Positions 11,771-22,600 of a stretch of 64,000 nt of DNA are shown here, one piece after another. Each line of letters opens with the position of its first letter. Within the stretch, counting starts at the first letter, position 1. The translations under genes were made by a program, and so were the position numbers. The notes under the pieces were generated by a model. The model made no database searches, was not told the origin of the DNA, and saw only the letters and a program-made list of their open reading frames with translations. The stretch is from Xiphophorus maculatus. Its lineage: Eukaryota; Chordata; Actinopteri; Cyprinodontiformes; Poeciliidae. The stretch spans positions 3,150,501 to 3,214,500 of the forward strand of contig NC_036447.1 of NCBI RefSeq assembly GCF_002775205.1, read 5' to 3'.

Positions 11771-12752
11771 ACGCATGAATGAAATGATGAAAATATGATT
11801 AATCCTAACACTTTTATTCAGGCTAAATAACAAAATATCACTTAATTTTTTTATTCTGTAATTCATAATCAATCAGATTTTTCTGCATTTGACCAGCTGA
11901 TCGCCGGCCGATCGATGATTTAACTTCACATCAGCCTGACAGACACGTTTCAGCGTCTCAAGGCCGCAGCTGAATATTCGCTCAGCAGCATTCCTGTAGC
12001 TATTATAGGAGCCATCAGGTGAATAAATGATCTGAGTGACGGACAGAAGTCAAGATAAGATAAAAACTTCCTTTTCACGTCAAGAGAGAAAACATTCGAT
12101 CTGACATTCTGAAGAAATGATCCTAAACATAGCAAACCGCCCAGATCACCGACTGGACAGAGACTGGGAATCTGAGGAATGTGTATGATGGCGTGCCAGA
12201 AGTGCAGGTTGATGTTTTACGGCGTAACGTAGCAGTGCAACAAGATTTTATTAGAAATTCTACAAAAACTCCTCTTTCACCACAAGACTTCCTGGAAAAC
12301 AGTTTAATATTCGGGTTATTCAGAGCAGCGGAGATAAGCAGCCAGGCCATTAGTGTTTGGCAGACAGTCGGGAGTTCTGGTGTTGCGCCAACTTGGACAG
12401 AAAGTGTTGGCCCGACACCTCCTGAACTATATAATGATTCGAGTTACTCAGAGCTGCTCAGGTTGGATAATAAAAGGCAGGAGGATAATAGACCCCTGAG
12501 GACTACAGCGCCACGCTAAAGTATTTACACCGACTGCAAGTTTTCTGCATTTAAACGCAGTAAAACCAGGAAAACTTAGCCAGGATTCTACATAATAAAC
12601 AAAAGGAGTGAATTATTGTAAACTGGGTGTAAAAATGTTGTATAAGATTCCAATTCTGATTCATAGATAATCTGGAAAGTGTGGCAGGCATTTATGTTCA
12701 ATAACTTGATACGTAGCAGAACCACATTTTGAAGAAATTACAAATGAAAGTC

Positions 12753-13290
12753 TTAAAGGGCAGCGTAAACTTTGTTTTCCAGGCACATACTGCCATTTTA
12801 TAGCATAATTAAATAATTATATTACCTTCAGTTTAAAAAAAGCTGAATATATCAAATATTATTTTAAAGAAATTTTACTTCTTGATTTAATGCCTTGAAA
12901 TTGGGCCTCTGTCTCTTTAAAACCTTCTGCCCTTTCTGAAACTCCGCCTTCAGGAAGTCATCACATCGTCACTCCTCTATTAACCCTTTCATTACGTTTT
13001 TGCCTCGTTTAGCCGTTATGAGCTCAGCAGTTCCACCAGGTGTTTGCTAATTGCTGCTGGCTAGTCTGAAGGAGCAGAGTGGGGGAGGAGCTGCACCTCG
13101 AAGGCGGAGCTAGGTCCAACCCAGCGTTTTGCCCAGCTAAATGGTTGCCATGGAGATTAAAGGACTTCTCAAAAATGCATGAAAGAATCAATGAAACACT
13201 CCAGGTTTGTTTTTGTTGAGGAAATAACATTAAAAAAATTAAGTAACGCTAAAAAAGAAAAAGTCAATGTTAATTAATACTGCCAGCTTT
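12753..13290 (+). mobile_element. TTAA-type MITE, copy 1
   Basis: Begins TTAAAGGGCAGCGTAAAC and shares CAGTTCCACCAGGTGTTTGC and CTAATTGCTGCTGGCTAG with the better-preserved copy at 49174-49736. The right end is diverged and its TTAA is lost. Confidence 0.7.
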
Positions 13291-13789
13291 TTGTCCCTTC
13301 CTGCCGGTCAGACTGGATGGAGAACATCTGAGCTGATCACGTTTCAAACCCGTTGGTTTATCATAAACACAGTGAAACACACTGAAGTTTGTCTTTGTTC
13401 TGGCCGGCGTGAAAATTTGCATTCGACCACAACTGAGCAGCAACCGGCCTCTTCTTTCACCTCCTGACTTAAAACCTGCTCACCAATTAATGCAGGCAGC
13501 ATCTATTTCTTAATTTCTATGCTAATGCCTTCTACAGTTTCCTCACTTGTGCACATTTTTGCAATTAATAAAACTTCTTAAAAACTCAAAACCTGAGCAA
13601 GAGATTCAAATAAATTGTAAAGCCGGTGTTCCGAGTGGGAGCAACTAATGATGCGTGAATAATTTTAACTCCCTCCAAAAACTTTTATAACTTCCCATTT
13701 CAATAGTTCACACACCAATTATACCTTAATATGCATCAACAGTGGAAACTATGACTGTGTGTTAGAACCGCTGCAGACAGAAAAGACAA

Positions 13790-14340
13790 AAAATATATTT
13801 GAGCTTGGAAAATCCAAACTTTTTGAAAAATCTAAAATAGAAAAAAAAACAACTTAAAACTTTAGATTAATCTCATAATTTTCTACAAAAACAAGGATAT
13901 TTCTGAGTTCCAAAAATGTGTGAAAAAAAAACAAAACACAAAAACTTAGAAATTAGGATTAGTCTTAGAAATATTCCAGAAAAATATGGACATTTGAGCT
14001 TGAAAAGTGGAAAATTTGCTAGAAAAAAATCCAATGAAATTAATCTGAAGGAATTTTCTAAATAAAAAAAAACAAGTTTGAGCTCCTAAAGTTGAAAATT
14101 TGCTAAAAAAAAAAAAAAAAGAAGAGAAAAGAAAATGATCAACAATGATTTGAACAAGGAAATTTCTGAGCTCCAAAAGTCGACAATTTGCAGGAAAACT
14201 TTGAAATTCTTAGATTAATCTCAAACATTTGAGTTTTTTTCCTGCATGTTTTCAACTTTTAAAGCTCAGAACCTTCCATGTTTTTATAGAAAATTTCTGA
14301 GATTAATCCCACAGTTTTTTAATTTGACAAAAAATTCCTC
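13790..14340. repeat. Degenerate array, second copy of the 9600-10200 family
   Basis: Repeated AAAATTTGCTAGAAAAAA, GAAATTAATCTGAAGG and TTTCTGAGATTAATCC words at irregular spacing. Family unknown. Confidence 0.6.
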
Positions 14341-15430
14341 CTTTCCGTCTACATTGGCTGTAAAACGCCGTCATAGGAAACCATCTTATTGTTACCACAG
14401 GAGCTAACTTAAGCCTAACCCGAAATATGCTGCAAGTAAATATAAAATACTGCAGAAGTATTTTGCCAAAGATTCTAAAAATGTAAATTACAAAGAGTTA
14501 ACCCTGAAAATATCACGGTATGTACATTTTCTCATGGTGAATTGCAGAAAGAGAACAGAAGACGAGCAAATCGTCTTTAAATTGTGGGCAGGCACCGTTA
14601 CACTCGGCTCATTAAGCACAGATCTTTCCACTGGTTTTGTCTATTGTCTCCAGTTTGTTTACATTCAGACAGCAGAGTGAAACAATGGATGGGAAGCATA
14701 CAGTGACCCAGTGGGGGGTCAAAGTTCAGCCACATACGGCTTACTGTAACCCAGGAATTGTAACTGTTTATGAGCAGAGACTGATGATGCAGATTTTTAT
14801 TCCCCATGACCAACATGTTGATATTTTTGTTTAAGCTGTAAGATAGATTAAAAAATGTCAATATTAACCAGTTAATGTGCATTTTGTGAGTACAGGAGAT
14901 CTACATGACTGCATGTCTTTCTATTTTCAAGCCGACTTTCTGAAGTTCTTTCCTGACTTTCTTTGGTGTTCAGCCTCTTTTTTGCAAACTTTCAGTCTAA
15001 TCTGGGCAGCCAAATATGAGAAAATACCAGGACAGCTTAAAGACAAGAAAAATCAAGAGTAAAAAACTAACTAAAAAAATCAATGCAGAGGAGAGTCAAA
15101 GCTGTCAAAGTCTAAAGTACTTGGTTTAAAACAGTTGCACAGTCCAACAGTAAAGTTGCTTTAACTTCCAAAACTGTCACACATTTAATACTTAACCTTT
15201 AAACGCATGTAACAATAAAACAAAAACATTTCACCTGCAACTGAAAAACTGCAGAAGTTGAACCTGATGTGAGAAAGTTGCCAGTTTGGTCATTTCTTGT
15301 GGAAATTTATTATGCAGAAAAGGAAAAATAATCCAAGTGTTTATCATTTTCAGTGGAAATGGCCTTATAAAACAAATTAAAACAAATATTCAGGTTCTCA
15401 GTAGATTAGAGACACTTGAGTCAGACCACG
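14341..15430. other. Intergenic DNA, nothing recognised
   Basis: No exon with splice sites or protein motif was seen. The 94-codon minus-strand frame at 14598-14882 has no recognisable domain. Confidence 0.45.
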
Positions 15431-15439
15431 GCAATTTAA

Positions 15440-15960
15440 AAAAATCTATGAACCGAACTGAATGCGCTGCGTTTCCATTGACCATTTAGTTGCACAATTT
15501 GACATTTTGAAAATAAATTTGCTGAATGGAAACAGCAATTAAAATAAAAACTCTTTTTTAATATAAAAACGTTTTGACTCTAGGATGAGGTGGTTGACTG
15601 TATCTAAAATTGGTTTACTTTGCAGAATTGCTATGGAAAAACCCTTCTTCCACACACACACCAAGGAACAACCTGACCAACAACCGGATGTTACTCCTGG
15701 TGGAAACCACAAAGAAGACGTCAACAGGAAGTAGTAGGAGAACCGTGGTGGTGCTGCATGTTTTTTAATGACTTATCATGTAAACAAACTTTTTTACGTG
15801 TGATTTTAATTGAGTTCTTTATTTACTGGAAACACAGCAGTCGCAAAATTGTGTTTATTTTTTTTGATTGCAAAATACAGACAAAGATTTACGCTCATTT
15901 GTCGTGGAAACGCAGCAAATGTGTGTACGTTTTGTTAATATCCTTAAAACTGATGACTGG
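15440..15960 (-). repeat. Interspersed repeat, inverted relative of 3340-3610
   Basis: Carries CAACCGGATGTTACTCCTGG, the reverse complement of the hallmark word at 3380-3400, plus GTTTCCATTGACCATTTAG and GGAAACGCAGCAAATGTG segments. Confidence 0.5.
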
Positions 15961-16430
15961 ATCTGATGAAGTCACACAGGTACAGTTACCTGAGGATATG
16001 TGAAAGTGTGTCACTTTCACACTTTTTACCCTCACAGTTTTTTCTTCCACTTAACTTTACATTAATCGGCTTAATCACATCGCTGAAACTGGGCAAAACA
16101 ATTCTGCTGTGAAAATTATTTTTTAACTCTAATTTTCAGATACATTTTTCATTAGCTCTAACAAAAAAAGAAAATTTACAGAAAATAGACCCTTGAATTA
16201 TACATTTACTTTATTTGTCGATGATGCACCAGCACGACTGACGCGTTCATCCACCGTGCAACAGTGTGAAGGTTAAAAACACTCATCCTGATGTTAAAGC
16301 CTGTTATTCCCGCAGCCGCATGGCAGCTCTGCAGCTCAGACTCTGCAAAGCTCCAGAAATAATCCCTCCACAGAAACACATCTGCAACTTTAAATGACAG
16401 AAATAAAAATAAAAACCCCAGCGAACACAC

Positions 16431-16790
16431 CTTTGAGACGGTCATGTGTTGGTTGCTCCTGGAAGAGGACTCTGCTGGCGCTGCTGGACTCGGATCCGGA
16501 TCCGGTGGCACTTTGCGGCGTCGTTAGATCATCGGTGGCAGCTGCATGGCGGCCGCTGGAAAAGTCACAATGTCCGGTTTCACCTTGTGAGACCCACAAG
16601 TCTGTCTGGAAAACTGGGGGGGAAAAACAACTAAAAATCTGCAGAAACTGGAAGACAGGACGGTTCGGCGTCCTGACAGACTGCTGGAGTCCGGAGAGGA
16701 AGAGGAGGAAGAGGAGGAGGATGATGCGACGACGGCAGGAGGAAGAGGAGGGAGGGGCGAGGGCATCAGGTGCAACTCCAGGAAATTAGG
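16431..16790 (-). other. GC-rich patch with a possible exon of an unidentified gene
   Basis: On the minus strand, a frame open across 16431-16599 ends ASRVLFQEQPTHDRLK directly before a plausible donor (AAAG, then GTGTGT, at 16430/16431). An acceptor-like CTTTTCCAG sits at about 16556-16564. Upstream (16650-16780) is a pyrimidine-rich stretch that could be 5' UTR. I do not recognise the protein, and no downstream partner exon was found, so this is only a candidate. Confidence 0.25.
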
Positions 16791-16899
16791 ATTAGAAACA
16801 GCTGCTATAAATGGAATAAAGTCCATTCTGCAAAAAAAACAAACACATTTCATCTTAAAAATACGTCAAAAAATGAATAAACTGATTAAAAAAGGTAAT

Positions 16900-18375
16900 T
16901 ATCAGGGAAAGTGGTGAATTATTTAGACTCCATTAGTGAGTTTTTGGTTGATGAGAGCTGAAACGGGTGTGTCGGCTGGATTACTGAGCGAGTTTAACAA
17001 AGGTCCAGGTGCGACCCTAAACTCTCTGGGTTCAGGGGCGCTCCTAACCCTGCTGGGCCTCCGGTTCTTTCTGTCATTTTTTTATTTTTGCATAATTTTG
17101 GTTGTGTTGATGCAAATAGCCTAAGTTTTGCCAGGTTGTGCATTTTGTGATGAATTTATTTTGTTATTTTGTCCATTCCCCACCCTCTTTATGTATATTT
17201 AAACTAAATAGAACAGTCTGCATCCTTTTGACAAGATTATTTTTTAGGACACTATGTTTGGCTGTTTTCCACAAAATTTCCCAAAAATTGAAATATGAGT
17301 GGGGGAAAGCTACTTTCTTGAATCGTTAATTTTGTACAAAGGGCTAAAAATAATGCTCAGTCAGTGTCAAAGCTATTTTTCCAATGGGTCCAAAGGTAAG
17401 GACAACTCAAACTGACTCAAAAAGAGTTACATTTCAGAAAATTCATATCTTTTTGGTCAATTGTGAATTGTTGCAACTTCGATCAAACCGAGCGCACCGG
17501 ACAGTCAACAGAAAACAGTGATTGTTGCAAAATTTACACCTCAACTCGACTGCAGTCGGCTGATCGATCCATTGTTTTGGATCTTAAATTAATCAGACTG
17601 TGATTAGTTAGAATTTGATTCTATAGAAGTGGCTATGGATGTGTTTATTTTATTCAGTGTGTTGTGAACTGGTTCCGTTTTAATGAATGGGATCTGGATC
17701 TTTCACGTTCAGCCGATCGGTGATGAAATGCTGACGTGTGCAGAACAGAGCGGAGACGTGTCGAGTCACATTATTTGCATGGATAATATTGTACCTTCCA
17801 GCTGGTTCACCTTTTAATCAGAGACCTGAATGGACGGAGACGGTCACGTGACGATGACGTAATGTATAGCCAGGATGTTTGACTCTTAACTGTAGGTGGA
17901 ACCAGTTTATCATTAGTGTTGTTTTGAACGTTCATATTATTGTGAACAACATATGAGGTCGTGTTGGGTGTTTTGGGGATGTCAGGATATTTGACGCCCC
18001 CTTCTGACCAAATAACGCAATTACAGAATTAATCTAGAAAAGAGAGAAGGCTGATTACTCGCCTTTTAAGTAAAATATTTTAAATTTAAGGGGCATTCTG
18101 TTGCAGAGTTTTTAATATTGACATAAAAACATTAATTTCTGATTTAGTAAAGTATTAACTGCTGGTTTTACTGGATTTTGTGACTGTATTCAACAGAGTT
18201 AAACATAACATACCAATTTTCTAGTATTGTGGCATTACTTTCTTTATACCAAGCATGTATTTAAAACCTCTTTGGGAACCATCTTGTTGCAGCTCAAGCC
18301 ATATTTTCTGTTTATATTTGATGTTTTTAGTAGATTTAAGTGACAAAACGGGAAGAAGTTGTGTCTTTGTAATAA
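16900..18375. other. Intergenic DNA, nothing recognised
   Basis: No gene, RNA or strong repeat signal was seen. Reading frames are short and motif-free. Confidence 0.45.
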
Positions 18376-18379
18376 ACTA

Positions 18380-18900
18380 CCGGCAGAGCGGGGTAGTAAC
18401 TAGTTACTGGTTTACTTGAGCAACATTTTTTTGGGAAAAAACAAAAACTTAGGAGTATTTTTACTACTCTGTACTTCTTACTTTAACTTGTGTAATTTTA
18501 TTATAAAGTATCTCTACTCTTACTTGAGTAAAATTTCTGGATTTTCTGCCCACTGAATAAAAAACAAAAGTGTTGTAACCAAAACTTCACCAGACTCAGA
18601 CACACTTGATGTTTTATTAGAGTTTCATAAGTTTTTTTATTGAAAGCAACTAATTAAGAAAAAATTCGTCAGATTTTATTATTTTTTATATGAATTATTG
18701 TTATTTTGGTCCTTGGAATACCAAAAGTTCTACTTAATTTTATATGTTGGTCTGTTGATTATGTAATTTATAAATACTATATAATTGATCATTTAATCAG
18801 TTACTCAGTACCTGAGTAGACTTTTCGCCAAATGCATTTTTACTTCTGAATACCGTAAAAGTGGCTTTAATTGCGTTTCTTATTTAAAGTAAATTATGTT
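18380..18900. repeat. ACTTGAGTAAAATTTCTGG-type repeat, copy 2
   Basis: Two adjacent parts: 18380-18560 has TACTTGAGTAAAATTTCTGG, and 18700-18870 has GGTCCTTGGAATACCAAAAG and TTTTATATGTTGGTCTG. Related to 7720-8012 and 29150-29345. It may overlap the end of the uso1 3' UTR, whose polyadenylation site I could not place. Confidence 0.6.
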
Positions 18901-19621
18901 TATTGACAAAGTCTTGAGGATGTTTGTAATGGAAATGCAACTAATAAGAATTTTTCTATTCTAATTTTCTGTAAAGGTGCCTTGTAAATAAATTTACCTT
19001 CCCAGAAAAGTCAGCGAAAAAAAACAAAACCCACAAAAAGTCTTGGGTTGTAGATTTAGTAAAATTTAATTTATCTACAAATATTTTTCCATACGGCATA
19101 CAGATAGATTATTAATTCTTTTCAATGTGGCTCTTAAATTGATAAGTTACACAGTATCATACAGAAGCTGGATGCCAGAACTGCACAAAAAGTTGAAAAA
19201 ATACGTCTTATTTTCTGCGGTCTTTACATGTTTTTCAGTGTTTTGCAGCATATCGTAGAGCGGTTCAGCCGTCGAGGAGGAAATCCAGGTGAAATGTGCT
19301 ACTTTCCAAAATCCTCCACAGCCGATTTTCCACTTTAATGATCTTAAAATCAACCTAGACTCGGTTTTGTGATTAGAAAACGTAGAACAGCAGAATAAAA
19401 TAAAATACCGACGGGAGAACATTGTGGAGATGAACGCGCTGACGAGCTTAAACCTCTGAGAAGAACCTCAGCTTGAACACAGAAACGTCCAGAAACTCAA
19501 CACGCGGGGAAACGAAGACAACATGGCGGCCGGGAGGAGAAACCGGATCGGAGAGCGCGAAGCCGGTCCTTCGGTTCTCAGGCAGGAAGTCTCTTCTTCT
19601 TCTCTCTGTAGTGTTTCCTCT

Positions 19622-22600
19622 CTAATTCTCGTCTTCGTCGTCTTCGTCGGAGGTCTGGTCCCGCAGGTCGTCTTCATCTTCCACCTGTAAGGGAAGGGCC
19701 ACAGTCTAACTAGAGCAAACAGACAGAACAGAGCCGAGTCAGACGGCGACCTCTGACCCCTGGGAGGCCGTGACAGAGATTCATGTTTCTGGTTAAAGAC
19801 GTTGATGGAGAAACTTCTCAGAAGATTAAAACGGGATGATGGTTGTTTACTGTGTTTGTATTTTGTTTGAATTTTTATCTGAAATGTGGCCTAAATAAAT
19901 TTGATTTGACTTTAGAATGGGTGAAGTTTAAATTTAATCTGATAAACTCAAGTTTCAGATTTTTAGGCTTAAAATACAGAGAATGATCAGAGGATTAAAG
20001 AGGAAGAGAAAGGAAAGGAAGGAATGAAAGAAGGAAAGAGGGGAGGAACAAAAACAAGGAAGGATGTAAAGGAAGGAAGAAAGGGAGGGAAGAAACAAAC
20101 TAAGGAAGGAAAAAAGAAGGAATCAACAAAGGGAAGTGAAGAAGGAACTAACAAAACTAGGAAAGAAATGAACAAAAAGAGGGAAGGAAAGAAAAAAGAG
20201 ACAAAAACCAAGAAAACATGTAAAGAATGGAGGAAGGAAGAACGGAAAGGAAGAAAATGAGGAGAGGAGGAGAAAGGAATCAAGGAAGGGAAGGAAGGAA
20301 TGAAAATAGGAAGGCAGAGAGGAAGGATCGAAGTAAAGGTTTGACCCTGTTTGATAGACAGTGAAGTTTTTTTGACCTTGTTTGACCTCCAGTGAATGTT
20401 TTCGTACCGTCTCTCCCAGGTCTTTGAGTTTCTGCTTGAGGCTGTGGATCTTCTGGTCCTGGTCCGCCAGCAGCATCAGCAGGTCGTCCTGCTCCTTCTT
20501 GGACTCCTGGACTTCCGTCTGCAGCTTGGACTTCTCCGTCTGCAAGATGGCCGCCGTGCTGGTGGCCGCCGCCAGCTGCTGCTCCAGTCCTGATCGACTC
20601 TCCTGAATAAACACCGAGGACGAGAGAGAAAGAGAGAGAGGGTGACGGTAGGAGAGACACGGCGGCGGATTTATACGGAGAGAAAGAAAACGATCCGATC
20701 GTCACACCTTCAGCCGCTCCATCTCCGCTGTCTGAGCCGCCAGTCGGTTCTCCAGTTCTGCCTTGGCTGCATCTGAGGAGCTGTCACTAGGGGGCGCTGT
20801 GTTAGAGGGCTGAAAGACGACACCAGAAATTAAACATCTGGGATTAACACTCCAACAGCAAAAGTATTTCTGTCTAGTTTTTAGTGTAAATATCTTATTA
20901 TATTTGGAATAAGATCAAACTGATTTAAAAGTAACTTTTTAGCAAGAAATGAGAGAGTATTTTAAGTAAATAATCCTTGAATGTTAATTAAAAAGTACTA
21001 GTTCCACTGGATCCACTGTGAAAAATGTCTTGCTATAAGTGGAAACTTTTAATCAATATTCAAGTATTGTTTACTTACAACCAGCTCCTATATCTGGTTG
21101 AAAAGTTACTTGTAAGTTAGTTTTGTCTTATTTCAAGTGTGTTAAGATATTTGCACTAGAGTCTAGACAGAAATACTTGGTAAGATTTGGTGTTTTTGCA
21201 TCCTAAACATCACATCATTATAATTTTTAATGACCTTTACCCCTGCCTCCGCTCTCCTCAGCAGCTCCTGCCTCTCGGCCTTCAGGTGGCTGATTTCTGC
21301 CAAATGGGTCTGAACCTGGTTCTTCAATGCCTCCAGTTCCTGCAACACAGAAATAAAAACAACACTCAGGTTTATTTTTAAAACGTCACTCAAAAGAAAC
21401 ATAAGCTCAAAATAGTCAAAGATTATATATTGTAATTTGTTTTGTAGTACTCGTGTATATGACTATCAAACTAGACATACAATCAAAGGTAGATTTATAT
21501 TTCCAGAAGTTCAATCAAATTTTCTGTAGATGGAATAATTTACTGAAAAATGTGTTAGAGATACGGACATCAGAAGAAGGAATTTCAAACACCTTTAAGA
21601 AAGTATTTAGAAAAAAACCACTATTAGGCCTGTCACGATGATAAATTTTATGATGATAAATTGTTCCAGTGATTATTGGGAAAAACAATAATATTGTTGT
21701 CGTGATTTTTAAAGGAATATATTGATAATGGTATAATCATGCAAATTTGCCTCTCAAAGACTCATAAACTTTAATTTTGTAAAGAACATTTAAACACTGG
21801 AATAGGAAAATATTTTAAACACCCAAAATAAAACAAACAAAAACATGAATAAAATGGAGTATGAAGTCTGTCTAAACAAAATTTCACTTCAGAAAATGTC
21901 AAATTCAATTCCAAAATACTTTATTGATCCTAAAAGGAAATTAAATGACGTAACTCAGTAATTCAAAATTATTCAGTTTCATTCTTCATGTTAATTTATA
22001 ATGTGATTGATGAATTGCTTAACAATGATACTGAATGACTCTTATTAATCTTATGTTGTGTGTTTTTCCCGTATAGGTGTTTCCTAACATATGGAAGTAA
22101 ATGTCCTTTCGTAGAATAGTTTTCATGACAGTATTATTCGTTTGTTTTGAACTTTAGTTTATTTTGAGCGTATGTGATGAATCTGTGTTATGTATTCTCA
22201 GTTGTTTTTGTTGAATGTTTCAACCAGAAGACAATTAAATGCAGGGAACTGCAACTAGTGTGGATAAGATAACAAAATAAAGTTCATAAAAGTGTCTTTC
22301 ACTTCCTCAGATTAAGTTTTTCTTTCTAAAGTAAAGCTGAAGTTTGGGGAGAGGTTAAAGTTGAGGTCATGAATCCCACCTGGAGAATCTCGGTGTTGTC
22401 TGATCCTGCCGGACCCTCGGCTGCTTGTGCTGCTGACTTCTGTATTAGACACAAAAAAACATTTAAAAATCATGTTAACTCTACATGCAGAGCTGTACAC
22501 AAATATGACTAATCTGATGCAAATGTAAAGATTTTTCTTTTTAATAAACATCCAGGTTGGGAAATTATGTAAATCCTATTTTAAACGAATTACTGTTGCC

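Noticed and set aside
12181..12519. 112-codon plus-strand frame, with a 75-codon frame on the opposite strand
   Set aside because: No known motif, no splice context or homologous look, and overlapping open frames on both strands. Insufficient for a gene.
16394..16789. 131-codon plus-strand frame ending in an arginine/glutamate-rich run
   Set aside because: Low-complexity translation of the GGAGGA-rich strand; the minus strand has better exon signals, themselves weak.
20024..20260. Lysine/glutamate-rich frame in the polypurine tract
   Set aside because: Low-complexity translation of a purine repeat inside a uso1 intron.
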